From Burkholderiales bacterium (GTDB lineage Bacteria > Pseudomonadota > Gammaproteobacteria > Burkholderiales > Burkholderiaceae_C), in NCBI GenBank assembly GCA_025363275.1, contig JANYEE010000260.1, forward strand, positions 1-64,000: a stretch of DNA of 64,000 bases, written 5' to 3'. Positions 45,586 through 55,020 of the stretch are shown here, in pieces (the stretch's first letter is position 1; the number at the start of each line of letters is the position of its first letter). Both the position numbers and the translations under genes were made by a program. The notes under the pieces were generated by a model. It was not told the origin of the DNA, did no database searches, and saw only the letters and a list, made by a program, of their open reading frames with translations.

Positions 45586-47052
45586 ATGGGAAAAATCACG
45601 GGATTCATGGAAATCGAGCGCATCGAAGAGGGCTACAAGCCCGTACCTGAGCGCTTGAAGAACTACAAAGAGTTTGTGGTGGGCTTGGACGATGCCCAGG
45701 CCAACAAGCAGGCAGCGCGCTGCATGGATTGCGGTACGCCGTTTTGCAACAACGGCTGCCCGGTAAATAACATCATTCCAGACTTCAATGATCTGGTGTA
45801 TTCGAACAACTGGAAGGCGGCGATCGATACGCTGCACAGCACCAACAACTTCCCCGAATTCACTGGCCGCATCTGCCCCGCACCCTGCGAAGCAGCCTGT
45901 ACGCTCAATGTGAACGACGAGGCTGTGGGCATCAAATCCATTGAGCACGCCATCATCGACCGCGCCTGGCATGAGGGTTGGGTCAAGCCCCAGCCCTCGC
46001 TGGTCAAGACCGGTAAAAAAGTGGCTGTAGTCGGCTCCGGCCCAGCCGGTATGGCCGCAGCCCAGCAACTGGCGCGTGTGGGCCATGACGTGACGTTGTT
46101 CGAGAAGAATGACCGCATCGGCGGCTTGCTGCGCTATGGCATTCCCGACTTCAAGATGGAGAAGACCCACATCGACCGCCGTGCCGAACAGCTGGTAGCC
46201 GAAGGCGTGACGATTCGCACCAGTGTGCTGATTGGCGAGATGCCCAAAGACTCCAAGGTCACCAACTGGGCCAAAGAAACCATCAGTGCCGCGCAGTTGC
46301 AAAAGGACTTCGACGCCGTGTTGCTGACGGGTGGATCTGAGCAGTCGCGCGACTTGCCCGTACCGGGTCGTGATCTGGACGGCATTCATTTCGCCATGGA
46401 ATTCCTGCCCCAGCAGAACAAGGTAAATGCGGGTGACAAACTCAAAGGCCAGTTGCGCGCTGACGGTAAGCACGTCATCGTCATCGGCGGTGGCGACACC
46501 GGTTCCGATTGCGTAGGCACCAGCAATCGCCACGGTGCGGTCAGCGTTACCCAGTTTGAGGTAATGCCAGAGCCCCCAGTGGAAGAAAACCGCCCGATGA
46601 CCTGGCCTTACTGGCCCTTGAAGCTGCGCACCAGCTCCAGCCACGAAGAAGGCTGCGAGCGTGTGTTCTCGATTTCCACCAAGGAATTCATAGGCGAAAA
46701 AGGGAAGGTCTCTGGCTTGAAGACCGTGCAGGTCGAGTTCAAAGACGGAAAACTGGTCGATGTGCCTGGTTCTGAGCAGGTGCTCAAGGCCGATCTAGTG
46801 CTGCTGGCCATGGGCTTTGTGAACCCGGTGGCAACCGTGCTGGAGGCTTTTGGTGTCGATAAAGACGCTCGTGGCAACGCCAAGGCCAACACCGACTTCA
46901 CGGGAGGCTACGCTACCAACGTACCCAAGGTTTTTGCCGCTGGCGACATACGCCGTGGACAAAGCCTGGTGGTCTGGGCGATTCGGGAAGGGCGCCAGGC
47001 AGCCCGATCAGTGGATGAGTACCTAATGGGGGACAGTCAGTTGCCGCGCTAG
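45586..47052 (+). CDS. gltD: Glutamate synthase small subunit
   Basis: Small (beta) subunit of glutamate synthase, 488 residues, which takes electrons from NADPH through FAD and iron-sulfur clusters to GltB. Cluster-binding cysteines are in [17 protein letters not shown] and [14 protein letters not shown]. The FAD-binding motif is [16 protein letters not shown] and the NADPH motif is [14 protein letters not shown]. The C-terminal [20 protein letters not shown] is typical. It starts 69 bases after gltB with an AAGGAT site, and forms the standard gltBD operon for ammonium assimilation. Confidence 0.98.
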   Translation: MGKITGFMEIERIEEGYKPVPERLKNYKEFVVGLDDAQANKQAARCMDCGTPFCNNGCPVNNIIPDFNDLVYSNNWKAAIDTLHSTNNFPEFTGRICPAPCEAACTLNVNDEAVGIKSIEHAIIDRAWHEGWVKPQPSLVKTGKKVAVVGSGPAGMAAAQQLARVGHDVTLFEKNDRIGGLLRYGIPDFKMEKTHIDRRAEQLVAEGVTIRTSVLIGEMPKDSKVTNWAKETISAAQLQKDFDAVLLTGGSEQSRDLPVPGRDLDGIHFAMEFLPQQNKVNAGDKLKGQLRADGKHVIVIGGGDTGSDCVGTSNRHGAVSVTQFEVMPEPPVEENRPMTWPYWPLKLRTSSSHEEGCERVFSISTKEFIGEKGKVSGLKTVQVEFKDGKLVDVPGSEQVLKADLVLLAMGFVNPVATVLEAFGVDKDARGNAKANTDFTGGYATNVPKVFAAGDIRRGQSLVVWAIREGRQAARSVDEYLMGDSQLPR

Positions 47053-47092
47053 GCGGAACCTAGGGTTTTCCAGAATCCCTTATGATTGGCAG

Positions 47093-47109
47093 GCCGGGCA
47101 CCCTCCGGC
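47093..47109 (+). terminator. Weak hairpin between gltD and mlaF
   Basis: GCCGG pairs with CCGGC around a 7-base loop, followed by TTTCCTATTT. It may partly end the gltBD transcript; stem and T tract are short. Confidence 0.4.
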
Positions 47110-47119
47110 TTTCCTATTT

Positions 47120-47962
47120 ATGGCGCCAAACACCAACTCATCTCTCGTAGAGCTACGCAACCTGACCTTTGGGTACGGCGAACGCATTATTTTGAATGAC
47201 GTATCGCTCTCGGTGCCGCGCGGCAAGGTAACGGCCTTGATGGGCGCATCCGGTGGCGGCAAGACCACGCTGTTGCGCCTTATTGGCGGCCAAAACCGGG
47301 CCCAATCGGGCCAGTTATTGTTTGACGGCCAGGACATAGCGGCCTTGGACCAAACCCAGTTGTACGCAGCCCGTCGGCGCATGGGTATGTTGTTTCAATT
47401 TGGTGCACTTTTTGCGGACTTGAATGTTTTTGATAACGTGGCTTTCCCGCTGCGTGAGCACACCAGCCTGCCCGAGCTTCTCATTAATGATATCGTCTTG
47501 ATGAAGCTCAATGCCGTTGGCCTGCGTGGCGCGCGGGACCTGATGCCCAGCGAGGTGTCTGGTGGCATGGCCCGGCGTATTGCGCTGGCACGGGCCATTG
47601 CGCTCGACCCCGAGCTGATCATGTACGACGAGCCTTTCTCTGGCCTTGATCCCATATCTTTGGGCACATCGGCCCACTTGATTCGCCAGCTCAATGACAC
47701 CATGGGTCTGACCAGTATTTTCATTTCACATGAGCTGGAGCAGACCTTTGCCATCGCAGACCACGTCATCATCCTGGCTAACGGGCGTATCGCCACCGAG
47801 GGTACCCCCGATGAAGTACGCAAAAGCACCGACCCATTGGTTTACCAGTACGTTAATGCGCTTGCGGATGGCCCAGTCAGATTTCACTACCCAGGAGCAC
47901 CCGTAGCCGAAGATTTTGGCCTGGCCCCTGGCGCCGCCACCCTCCAAGGAGTTGCCGCATGA
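47120..47962 (+). CDS. mlaF: Mla phospholipid transport ATPase MlaF
   Basis: Cytoplasmic ATPase of the MlaFEDB complex, which maintains outer-membrane lipid asymmetry by moving phospholipids across the envelope; 280 residues. Walker A is GASGGGKTT, the signature is VSGGMARRIALARA, Walker B is ELIMYDEPFSGLD, and the switch histidine is in IFISHELEQ. The SGGM form is usual in MlaF. It is first in mlaFEDACB, here with mlaA (vacJ) included. mlaE overlaps it by four bases. Confidence 0.95.
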   Translation: MAPNTNSSLVELRNLTFGYGERIILNDVSLSVPRGKVTALMGASGGGKTTLLRLIGGQNRAQSGQLLFDGQDIAALDQTQLYAARRRMGMLFQFGALFADLNVFDNVAFPLREHTSLPELLINDIVLMKLNAVGLRGARDLMPSEVSGGMARRIALARAIALDPELIMYDEPFSGLDPISLGTSAHLIRQLNDTMGLTSIFISHELEQTFAIADHVIILANGRIATEGTPDEVRKSTDPLVYQYVNALADGPVRFHYPGAPVAEDFGLAPGAATLQGVAA

Positions 47963-48741
47963 GCTGGTACCGTCCCGCAGACGTAGGTTTTGCGACCCGC
48001 ACTCTATTGGCAGATTGGGGCTACGGCGCCCGTTTGTTTTTACGCTTGTTAGGCTCTTTCGGATCCAGCCTGCGCCGCTTTGGCTTGGTGCGTGACCAAA
48101 TCCATTTCCTCGGCAATTACTCCTTGTCCATCATTGCGGTGTCGGGTTTGTTCGTTGGTTTCGTGTTTGGTCTGCAGGGCTACTACACCCTGCAACGCTA
48201 CGGTTCGTCTGAGGCGTTGGGCCTGCTGGTGACTTTGAGTATGGTGCGCGAGCTCGGACCCGTCGTGACTGCCTTGTTGTTTGCGGGCCGCGCGGGCACG
48301 TCATTGACTGCTGAGATTGGCCTGATGAAAGCCGGCGAGCAAATCAGCGTCATGGAAATGATGGCCGTCGATCCGATTCAGCGCGTACTGGCGCCTCGCT
48401 TCTGGGGTGGCGTGGTCGCCATGCCGTTATTGGCTGCTGTATTCAGCGCTATGGGCGTGATTGGAGGATGGGCGGTCGGTGTGGTGATGATTGGGGTCGA
48501 CGCGGGTTCCTTTTGGAGTCAAATCCAGGGGGGGGTTGATGTCTGGAAAGACGTTGGTAATGGTGTCGCCAAGAGCGTGATTTTTGGGCTGGCGGTCACT
48601 TTTGTGGCCTTGCTGCAAGGCTACAAGGCGCAACCCACGCCCGAAGGCGTTGCCAGCGCGACCACCCGTACGGTGGTGGTGGCTTCATTGACCGTGTTGG
48701 GTCTGGACTTCATCATGACTGCCATGATGTTTACTATTTAA
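47959..48741 (+). CDS. mlaE: Mla phospholipid transport permease MlaE
   Basis: Inner-membrane permease of the MlaFEDB complex, 260 residues. The MlaE family motifs are present: GFVFGLQGYYTLQRYGSSEALG, ELGPVVTALLFAGRAGTSLTAEIGLMKAGEQISVMEMM, and the C-terminal GYKAQPTPEGVASATTRTVV. About six hydrophobic segments. Start overlaps mlaF as ATGA, and an AAGGAG site for mlaD overlaps its stop. Confidence 0.96.
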   Translation: MSWYRPADVGFATRTLLADWGYGARLFLRLLGSFGSSLRRFGLVRDQIHFLGNYSLSIIAVSGLFVGFVFGLQGYYTLQRYGSSEALGLLVTLSMVRELGPVVTALLFAGRAGTSLTAEIGLMKAGEQISVMEMMAVDPIQRVLAPRFWGGVVAMPLLAAVFSAMGVIGGWAVGVVMIGVDAGSFWSQIQGGVDVWKDVGNGVAKSVIFGLAVTFVALLQGYKAQPTPEGVASATTRTVVVASLTVLGLDFIMTAMMFTI

Positions 48742-48751
48742 GGAGAGTGTG

Positions 48752-49234
48752 GTGCAACGCTCAAAAAATGATGTGTGGGTCGGCTTGTTTGTTTTACTGG
48801 GTGGCGCTGCCATCTTGTTTCTGGCGCTGCAGGCCGCCAACCTGTTATCGCTGAACTTCCAGCAGGCGTACAGCGTCAGCGCCAAGTTTGACAATATTGG
48901 TGGTCTGAAAGCAAAAGCTGCCGTGCGCAGTGGTGGTGTGTTGGTGGGCAGGGTGTCTTCCATCACCTTTGACGATAAGACATTCCAGGCCAAAGTCAGC
49001 TTGTCTCTGGAAAGCCGCTATGCGTTTCCCAAAGATAGTTCATTGAAAATTTTGACCAGCGGGCTGCTTGGCGAGCAATATATTGGCATTGAAGCCGGTG
49101 CCGATTCAGCTAATCTGGCGGCGGGCGATGTGGTTTCGTCCACGCAGTCGGCGGTAGTGCTGGAGAACCTGATCAGCCAGTTTTTGTACAGCCAGGCGGC
49201 AGATGCCAGTGCCTCCGACAAGGGTAAAAAATGA
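48752..49234 (+). CDS. mlaD: Mla periplasmic MCE-domain lipid-binding protein MlaD
   Basis: Membrane-anchored MCE protein that forms the hexameric lipid channel of the Mla complex, 160 residues. The N-terminal helix (VGLFVLLGGAAILFLALQAANLL) precedes the MCE domain with YSVSAKFDNIGGLKAKAAVRSGGVLVGRV and LKILTSGLLGEQYIGIEAG. Two GTG codons in tandem (48749, 48752) can start the gene; the second is better spaced from AAGGAG. The tail is short compared with E. coli MlaD. mlaA overlaps by four bases. Confidence 0.94.
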   Translation: MQRSKNDVWVGLFVLLGGAAILFLALQAANLLSLNFQQAYSVSAKFDNIGGLKAKAAVRSGGVLVGRVSSITFDDKTFQAKVSLSLESRYAFPKDSSLKILTSGLLGEQYIGIEAGADSANLAAGDVVSSTQSAVVLENLISQFLYSQAADASASDKGKK

Positions 49235-49944
49235 GTGTTTTGACGCGCGTATGTTTAGTGGCGGTCATGGTGCTGCTGCAGGCGTGCGCCACGGTTGCCA
49301 ACCCAGATCGTCGCGATCCTCTAGAGTCCGTCAATCGCAGCATTTATGGGTTCAACGACGGTCTCGACACGGCCTTGGTCAAACCAGTCGCAACGGTTTA
49401 CCGCGATGTGACACCAGACTGGTTCCGTGCTGGAGTGGGCAATTTTTTCAATAATATTGAAGATGTCTGGTCCACGGTGAACAATGTGCTGCAGGGCCGC
49501 GGTGAATACGCTATCGACAGTGCCAAGCGCGTTGCCGTGAACACCACCGTGGGTTTGTTGGGGACTTTTGATATTGCCAGCAAAATCGACATTGATAAAC
49601 ACCCCGCCAACTTCGGCTTGACTTTGGGGCGTTGGGGCGTAGGACCTGGTCCTTATGTGGTGTTGCCTTTGATTGGCCCCACCACTTTGCGCGGCATTGT
49701 CGGCATGCCAGTCGACCGTCAGGGCAACTTGATAACCTATGTCGACGACGAGGGAACGCGGACCGGTGCAACGGCCTTGAATTTGATTAACTTGCGCGCA
49801 ACTTATCTGCAGGCGGGTGACGTAGTGGATGGTGCTGCGCTGGATAAATACAGCTTCATCCGTGATGCCTACCTGCAGCGCGAACGTAACAAGGTGTTCG
49901 ACGGGAACCCTCCCGAGGAAGATGAAGCGCCGCCCCCAAAGTGA
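49231..49944 (+). CDS. mlaA: Outer membrane phospholipid-binding lipoprotein MlaA (VacJ)
   Basis: Outer-membrane lipoprotein that removes phospholipids from the outer leaflet and hands them to MlaC, 237 residues. The lipobox LLQAC is at residues 15-19, followed by the family opening DPLESVNRSIYGFNDGLDTALVKPVA. Later motifs are FFNNIEDVWSTVNNVLQG, LGRWGVGPGPYVVLPLIGPTTLRG and a short acidic tail rich in proline. In E. coli the gene is elsewhere; in betaproteobacteria it lies in the mla operon, as here. Confidence 0.96.
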   Translation: MSVLTRVCLVAVMVLLQACATVANPDRRDPLESVNRSIYGFNDGLDTALVKPVATVYRDVTPDWFRAGVGNFFNNIEDVWSTVNNVLQGRGEYAIDSAKRVAVNTTVGLLGTFDIASKIDIDKHPANFGLTLGRWGVGPGPYVVLPLIGPTTLRGIVGMPVDRQGNLITYVDDEGTRTGATALNLINLRATYLQAGDVVDGAALDKYSFIRDAYLQRERNKVFDGNPPEEDEAPPPK

Positions 49945-50020
49945 ATGTAGCCCAGGTGTCAGCGTCTGCTTAAGCTGATACGTTATGGGGGTGGTTTGAA
50001 TGAAACATAAAGAGGTAACT

Positions 50021-50659
50021 ATGAAACGAAGTTTTCTGCGCCAATGTCTGGCAATGTTGGTCGTTGCCAGTAGCGTGGTGGGCATGCAATTTGCGCACGC
50101 TGAGGACGAAGCGCCTGATGCGCTGATCAAGCGCCTGTCGGTGGATGTGCTCGATACCATCAAGGCTGACAAATCCATTCGCAATGGCGATTTGGCTAAA
50201 GTCATCACGCTGGTGGATACCCGCGTAATGCCTCATGTGGATTTTCAGCGTATGACCGCTTCGGCCGTAGGTCCAGCTTGGCGCCAGGCGACTCCTGAGC
50301 AGCAAAAACGCTTGCAAGAGGAATTTAAGATCTTGCTGGTTCGCAGCTACGCAGGTGCTTTGGGTCAAGTCTCTGACCAGAGTATTGCCATCAAGCCTAT
50401 GCGCTCTGCACCGGAAGACAAAGAGGTGATGGTTCGTACTGAGATCAAGGGCAAAGGCGACGCTATTCAACTAGATTACCGCCTGGAAAAAACTCCAGGC
50501 CAAGGCGCGGGTTGGAAGATTTACAACATCAACGTCTTGGGTGTCTGGTTGGTGGAAACTTACAAGACCCAGTTCGCACAAGAAATCAACTCCAAGGGAC
50601 TTGATGGCTTGATCAGCGCTTTGACCGAGCGCAACAAGACCAACGCCAAAAAGGCCTGA
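50021..50659 (+). CDS. mlaC: Periplasmic phospholipid carrier MlaC
   Basis: Soluble periplasmic shuttle between MlaA and MlaFEDB, 212 residues. The signal peptide MKRSFLRQCLAMLVVASSVVGMQFAHA is cleaved before EDEAPDALI. Family motifs are VMPHVDFQRMTASAVGPAWRQATPEQQKRL and YNINVLGVWLVETYKTQF. ATG 50021 follows AAGAGGT and gives a proper signal, unlike the track start seven codons upstream. mlaB follows after one base. Confidence 0.95.
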   Translation: MKRSFLRQCLAMLVVASSVVGMQFAHAEDEAPDALIKRLSVDVLDTIKADKSIRNGDLAKVITLVDTRVMPHVDFQRMTASAVGPAWRQATPEQQKRLQEEFKILLVRSYAGALGQVSDQSIAIKPMRSAPEDKEVMVRTEIKGKGDAIQLDYRLEKTPGQGAGWKIYNINVLGVWLVETYKTQFAQEINSKGLDGLISALTERNKTNAKKA

Positions 50660-50660
50660 G

Positions 50661-50927
50661 ATGTTGAGCTTGCCGGCAGAGTTGACCCATGTTCAGGCCA
50701 ACGCGTGCCTTGCACAGTTGGCTGCCGGGGTTAAGGCTGAAGGCGCCGTGGTGGCGCTCAATGCGGAACCCCTGCAGCGCTTTGATTCGTCTGCGTTGGC
50801 CGTGCTGCTGGAGTTTCAGCGCAGGTGTGCCAGCGTGGGCAAAACGGTATCGGTGCAGGGCTTGCCTCGGCAGCTGTTGGCGCTTGCCACTTTGTACGGT
50901 ATTGAAGGCCTAATCCACAGCGCCTGA
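50661..50927 (+). CDS. mlaB: STAS-domain protein MlaB
   Basis: Small cytoplasmic STAS protein, 88 residues, that binds MlaF and is needed for activity of the complex. The STAS core VALNAEPLQRFDSSALAVLLEFQRRC carries the conserved serine/threonine region of the family (SS), and VQGLPRQLLALATLYGIEGLI forms the C-terminal part. It lies one base after mlaC and ends the mla block. An ABC pair begins 48 bases later, possibly on the same transcript. Confidence 0.92.
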   Translation: MLSLPAELTHVQANACLAQLAAGVKAEGAVVALNAEPLQRFDSSALAVLLEFQRRCASVGKTVSVQGLPRQLLALATLYGIEGLIHSA

Positions 50928-50975
50928 CAGCCTGCAAGCTCGACCCACTGTGGCCGCATAAAATAGCGGTATTCC

Positions 50976-51926
50976 ATGACCGCTATTTCTTTTAAATCAG
51001 TTTCTAAAGCCTACGCTTCAAACAAGGGCCCCAAGGGCTCAAGCTTTTTGGCGCTTGATGGCGTCAGTCTGGATATTGAAGAAGGCGAATTTTTCGGCTT
51101 GCTGGGGCCCAACGGCGCTGGCAAAACCACCATGATCAGCATTCTGGCGGGCCTGACGCGCCCCACCGGGGGCGCTGTCAGCGTGTTGGGCAGTGATGTG
51201 CAGCGCGACTTTGCCGATGCTCGCCGCAAACTCGGCGTGGTGCCTCAAGAGCTGGTCTTTGATCCTTTCTTTAACGTGCGTGAAATGCTGCGTATCCAGT
51301 CCGGCTACTTCGGTGTCAAAAACAATGACGCTTGGATTGATGAGCTGCTGGATAGTCTGGGCTTAACCGATAAGGCCGATGCCAATATGCGCCAGCTCTC
51401 CGGCGGTATGAAGCGCCGCGTGCTCGTGGCACAAGCTCTGGTGCATAAGCCGCCGGTCATCGTGCTGGACGAGCCTACTGCTGGTGTTGACGTAGAGCTC
51501 CGCCAAACACTGTGGGCCTTCATCGCCAAGCTCAACAAGCAAGGTCACACCGTTTTGCTGACCACCCACTACCTGGAAGAAGCTGAAGCGTTATGCGGCC
51601 GCATTGCGATGCTTAAGACGGGCCGTATCGTAGCGTTAGACAAAACCAGCGAACTGCTGAAAGCAGCCAGCAGCAATGTGCTGCGCTTCAAGATTGATGG
51701 CGAACTGCCTGCCGCTTTGGCGCAGGGCGCGCGCGTCACCGGGCGCGTAGTGCAGTTCCCAGCGCATGACGCGCTTGAAGTGGAGAAATACCTGGCGGCT
51801 GTGCGCGAGGCCGGCTTATTGGCGCAAGACATCGAAATCCGTAAAGCTGACCTTGAGGATGTGTTCCTGGACGTGATGACGCAGCACAAAGATTCCGTGC
51901 ATAGCGTGGGAGGAGCATCGAAATGA
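50976..51926 (+). CDS. ABC-2 type transporter ATPase (YadG-like)
   Basis: ATP-binding subunit of an ABC-2 exporter, 316 residues, similar to E. coli YadG. Walker A is GPNGAGKTT, signature LSGGMKRRVLVAQAL, Walker B VIVLDEPTAGVD, and the switch histidine is in LLTTHYLEEAE. The C-terminal region beyond residue 230 is the regulatory extension of the DrrA/CcmA group. The permease gene overlaps its end by four bases. Substrate unknown; the pair is commonly found between mla and murA genes in this family of bacteria. Confidence 0.92.
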   Translation: MTAISFKSVSKAYASNKGPKGSSFLALDGVSLDIEEGEFFGLLGPNGAGKTTMISILAGLTRPTGGAVSVLGSDVQRDFADARRKLGVVPQELVFDPFFNVREMLRIQSGYFGVKNNDAWIDELLDSLGLTDKADANMRQLSGGMKRRVLVAQALVHKPPVIVLDEPTAGVDVELRQTLWAFIAKLNKQGHTVLLTTHYLEEAEALCGRIAMLKTGRIVALDKTSELLKAASSNVLRFKIDGELPAALAQGARVTGRVVQFPAHDALEVEKYLAAVREAGLLAQDIEIRKADLEDVFLDVMTQHKDSVHSVGGASK

Positions 51927-52678
51927 ACGGATGGCAGACGCTTTTATACAAAGAAATCTGGCGCTTCTGGAAAGTCGCGTTTCAGACGATTGCCGGCCCC
52001 GTGCTGACGGCGATGCTCTACTTGCTGATCTTCGGTCACGCACTGGAGTCGCATGTGAAGGTGTACGACACGGTGAGCTACACCGCGTTCCTGGTACCAG
52101 GGTTGGCGATGATGAGCCTGCTGCAAAATTCTTTCGCCAACAGCTCGTCCTCTCTGATCATGAGTAAGGTGATGGGCAATCTGGTGTTCCTGTTGCTGAC
52201 GCCGCTGTCGTATCTTCACTGGTTTGTGGCTTACGTGGGCGCGTCGGTGGTGCGCGGCCTGGTTGTCGGTTTTGGCGTGTTTGTGGTGTCGGCACCTTTC
52301 ACCGGTATGAGCTTTGTGGCTCCCGTCTGGATCGTGGTGTTTGCGGTCATGGGGGCGGCCCTGATGGGCATACTGGGTCTGATCGCTGGCCTGTGGGCCG
52401 AGAAGTTTGATCAGTTGGCCGCCTTCCAGAATTTCGTCGTGATGCCGATGACCTTCCTGAGTGGCGTGTTCTATTCCATCCATTCCTTGCCAGTGTTTTG
52501 GCAGGGCGTCAGCCACTTCAATCCCTTCTTTTACATGATCGATGGATTCCGTTTCGGCTTCTTTGGTGTCAGCGATGTCTCGCCCTGGTTGAGCCTCAGC
52601 GTAGTGGGCGCCACACTGGCTGTGGTCAGTGGTATCGCGCTGCACCTCCTACGCATCGGTTACAAAATCCGCAGCTAA
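51923..52678 (+). CDS. ABC-2 type transporter permease (YadH-like)
   Basis: Membrane subunit partnering the preceding ATPase, 251 residues, with about six transmembrane segments. Typical ABC-2 permease features are KEIWRFWKVAFQTIAGPVLTAMLYLLIFG near the N-terminus and the FVVMPMTFLSGVFYSIHSLP motif before the last helices, where FLSG-FYS is a signature. The pair may export a lipid or glycan component; the mla neighbourhood is suggestive only. Confidence 0.92.
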   Translation: MNGWQTLLYKEIWRFWKVAFQTIAGPVLTAMLYLLIFGHALESHVKVYDTVSYTAFLVPGLAMMSLLQNSFANSSSSLIMSKVMGNLVFLLLTPLSYLHWFVAYVGASVVRGLVVGFGVFVVSAPFTGMSFVAPVWIVVFAVMGAALMGILGLIAGLWAEKFDQLAAFQNFVVMPMTFLSGVFYSIHSLPVFWQGVSHFNPFFYMIDGFRFGFFGVSDVSPWLSLSVVGATLAVVSGIALHLLRIGYKIRS

Positions 52679-52696
52679 TTTTTTGAATTGACCGAC

Positions 52697-52939
52697 ATGA
52701 CTGCAGAACAGCTCCAAGCCCTCATCACCGCTGGTTTGCCTTGCCAGCATTGCGATCTGGAGGGTGATGGCCGCCACTGGTACGCCACTATCGTGTCCTC
52801 TGCGTTCGAAGGTAAACGCCTGATTCAGCGCCACCAGCAGGTCTACGCCACGCTGGGTAGCCGTATGCACACCGATGAAGTACACGCGCTGTCGATGAAG
52901 ACTTTTACACCGACCGAGTGGGCCGCCAAAGCGACCTAA
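52697..52939 (+). CDS. BolA family protein (IbaG type)
   Basis: An 80-residue BolA-family protein. Members bind monothiol glutaredoxins with a shared iron-sulfur cluster. The conserved core is DGRHWYATIVSSAFEGKRLIQRHQQVYATLG with the conserved histidine in EVHALSMKTFTP. ATG 52697 is preferred to the TTG at 52688. In many proteobacteria this gene precedes murA, as here, and E. coli ibaG is next to murA, so I favour the IbaG branch. Confidence 0.93.
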   Translation: MTAEQLQALITAGLPCQHCDLEGDGRHWYATIVSSAFEGKRLIQRHQQVYATLGSRMHTDEVHALSMKTFTPTEWAAKAT

Positions 52940-52975
52940 TTCACGGAACCAAAATACCCAGATTCCAGGACAACT

Positions 52976-54241
52976 ATGGACAAACTACTCATTCGCGGCG
53001 GTCGCACCCTCAAGGGTGAAGTGCTGATTTCCGGTGCCAAAAACGCAGCCCTGCCCGAACTGTGCGCTACGCTGCTAAGCGCCGAGCCCGTCACGCTGCG
53101 CAATGTGCCACGTCTGCAAGATGTGTCTACCATGCTCAAGCTCATTCGCAATATGGGCGTGCAGGTAGACCAGCAGGCCGATGGCACCGTGTTGGTCAAC
53201 GCTGGCACTTTGAACAACCCCGAAGCGCCGTATGAGCTGGTGAAAACCATGCGCGCGTCGGTGTTGGCGCTAGGCCCTTTGCTGGCGCGCTTTGGTCATG
53301 CCAAGGTGTCCTTGCCCGGTGGCTGCGCGATTGGCTCGCGCCCGGTGGACCAGCACTTGAAAGGCCTGGCGGCGATGGGTGCGGACATCGTGGTGGAACA
53401 CGGCTACATGGTTGCCAAGCTGGCTACGGGACTGAAGCGCCTGAAGGGCGCACGCATTACCACCGACATGGTGACCGTGACTGGCACCGAGAACTTCTTG
53501 ATGGCCGCAGCGCTGGCCGATGGCGAAACCATTCTGGAAAACGCCGCCCAAGAGCCCGAGATCCCTGACTTGGCCGAGATGCTGATCAAAATGGGTGCCA
53601 AGATCGAGGGGCACGGCTCTAGCCGCATTCGCATTCAGGGCGTGGAAGCCCTGTATGGCGCCAACCACCAGGTGGTGGCCGACCGTATTGAAGCCGGTAC
53701 TTTCTTGTGCGCGGTGGCCGCTACGGGCGGTGATGTGGTGCTCAAGCACGGCCGCGCAGACCATCTCGACGCGGTCATTGAAAAGCTGAGTGAAGCGGGT
53801 GCGACGGTAACAGCGGTGGAGGGCGGAATTCGTGTGCAATCCAGTGGCCGCCTCAAAGCCCAGAGCTTTCGCACCACCGAATACCCTGGCTTCCCCACCG
53901 ACATGCAGGCCCAGTTTATGGCGCTCAACTGCATCTCGCACGGGCACAGCAAGGTCACGGAGACGATTTTTGAGAACCGTTTCATGCACGTGAATGAGCT
54001 AGTGCGTCTGGGTGCCAACATCCAGATCGACGGTAAGATTTCTGTCATCGAAGGTGTCGAGCGCCTGTCGGGTGCCACCGTGATGGCGACCGATCTGCGC
54101 GCCTCTGCGAGCCTGGTGATTGCAGGCCTGGTGGCTGAGGGAGAAACCGTGGTCGATCGCATTTACCACCTCGACCGTGGCTACGACCAGATGGAAGCCA
54201 AGCTGCGCGGCATCGGTGCGGACATCGAGCGAATCAAATGA
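52976..54241 (+). CDS. murA: UDP-N-acetylglucosamine 1-carboxyvinyltransferase
   Basis: First committed enzyme of peptidoglycan synthesis, transferring enolpyruvate from PEP to UDP-GlcNAc; 421 residues. The N-terminal [17 protein letters not shown] motif is present, and the catalytic cysteine is in [16 protein letters not shown] (Cys117), the residue modified by fosfomycin in E. coli. The C-terminal repeat has [16 protein letters not shown] and [20 protein letters not shown]. An AGGAC site precedes the ATG. hisG follows after a repeat element. Confidence 0.98.
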   Translation: MDKLLIRGGRTLKGEVLISGAKNAALPELCATLLSAEPVTLRNVPRLQDVSTMLKLIRNMGVQVDQQADGTVLVNAGTLNNPEAPYELVKTMRASVLALGPLLARFGHAKVSLPGGCAIGSRPVDQHLKGLAAMGADIVVEHGYMVAKLATGLKRLKGARITTDMVTVTGTENFLMAAALADGETILENAAQEPEIPDLAEMLIKMGAKIEGHGSSRIRIQGVEALYGANHQVVADRIEAGTFLCAVAATGGDVVLKHGRADHLDAVIEKLSEAGATVTAVEGGIRVQSSGRLKAQSFRTTEYPGFPTDMQAQFMALNCISHGHSKVTETIFENRFMHVNELVRLGANIQIDGKISVIEGVERLSGATVMATDLRASASLVIAGLVAEGETVVDRIYHLDRGYDQMEAKLRGIGADIERIK

Positions 54242-54326
54242 CGGCCCCCACGCTTGCTACTCCGTGTACGGCGCTACCCCCCGAGGAGGCCCTCACCCCT
54301 TGGGGCGGCCCTGCGGCGTTCACGCC
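54242..54326 (+). repeat. Second repeat family, full-length copy between murA and hisG
   Basis: GC-rich element reading GGCCCCCACGCTTGCTACTCC, then CCCCCCGAGGAGGCCCTCAC and CCTTGGGGCGGCCC. I recognise this as a repeat type common in Comamonadaceae genomes. A fragment of its end recurs, inverted, at 58.5 kb. It fills the gap and leaves hisG without a visible ribosome-binding site. Confidence 0.7.
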
Positions 54327-54986
54327 ATGAATGTTGAGACCATGATCACGCTCGCACTCTCCAAAGGCCGCATTTTTGAAGAAACCCTGCCGCTGTTGAA
54401 AGCGGCGGGCATTGAGGTGTTGGACGACCCGGAAAAGTCCCGCAAGCTGATTCTGGACACCAACTTGCCCGGCGTGCGAGTGCTGGTGGTGCGCGCGACC
54501 GATGTACCGACCTACGTGCAATACGGGGGTGCTGATCTGGGCATTACGGGCAAAGACACGCTGCTGGAGCACGGTAGCCAGGGCCTATACCAGCCGCTGG
54601 ATTTGCAAATCGCCAAGTGCCGCATCAGTGTGGCCGCGCGTGCAGACTTTGACTACGCTTCGGCTGTGAAGCAGGGCTCGCGCCTGAAGGTGGCCACCAA
54701 GTATGTGGCCATTGCCCGCGACTTCTTCGCCTCCAAAGGCGTGCACGTGGATCTGATCAAACTCTACGGCAGTATGGAACTGGCACCGTTGGTCGGCATG
54801 GCGGACGCCATCGTTGATCTGGTGTCTACCGGCAACACGCTCAAGGCTAACAATCTGATTGAGGTGGAGCAGATTATGGAAATCAGCTCGCGCCTGGTGG
54901 TGAACCAGGCCGCGCTCAAACTCAAACGCGAACCCTTACGCCGAATCATTGATGCTTTTGCGCAGGCTACTGCCGCGCAGACTTAA
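54327..54986 (+). CDS. hisG: ATP phosphoribosyltransferase, short form
   Basis: First enzyme of histidine biosynthesis, joining ATP and PRPP; 219 residues, the short HisGs form that needs the regulatory partner HisZ, not encoded in this window. Motifs: [36 protein letters not shown], and the PRPP-binding [15 protein letters not shown]. The start at 54327 follows a repeat and has no obvious ribosome-binding site; ATG 54342 is an alternative. The longer track frame overlaps murA and is a shadow. Confidence 0.96.
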   Translation: MNVETMITLALSKGRIFEETLPLLKAAGIEVLDDPEKSRKLILDTNLPGVRVLVVRATDVPTYVQYGGADLGITGKDTLLEHGSQGLYQPLDLQIAKCRISVAARADFDYASAVKQGSRLKVATKYVAIARDFFASKGVHVDLIKLYGSMELAPLVGMADAIVDLVSTGNTLKANNLIEVEQIMEISSRLVVNQAALKLKREPLRRIIDAFAQATAAQT

Positions 54987-54987
54987 A

Positions 54988-55020
54988 GTTTTAATTGCTA
55001 TGAAATTAGTAGCTGCTCCC
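54988..55020 (-). repeat. Dispersed palindromic repeat, copy 4, containing the hisD start
   Basis: AATTGCTATGAAATTAGTAGCTGCT is a dyad of the family (minus strand AGCAGCTACTAATTTCATAGCAATT). The hisD start codon is the ATG in GCTATG, so the first residues MKLVAA are encoded by the repeat. Confidence 0.7.

Noticed and set aside
45532-46644. 370-residue ORF antisense to gltD
   Set aside because: Lies wholly opposite a certain gltD; histidine- and glutamine-rich composition typical of the reverse frame of a GC-biased gene; no recognisable domain.
49321-50208. 295-residue ORF antisense to mlaA and mlaC
   Set aside because: Crosses two certain genes and their spacer; no family features.
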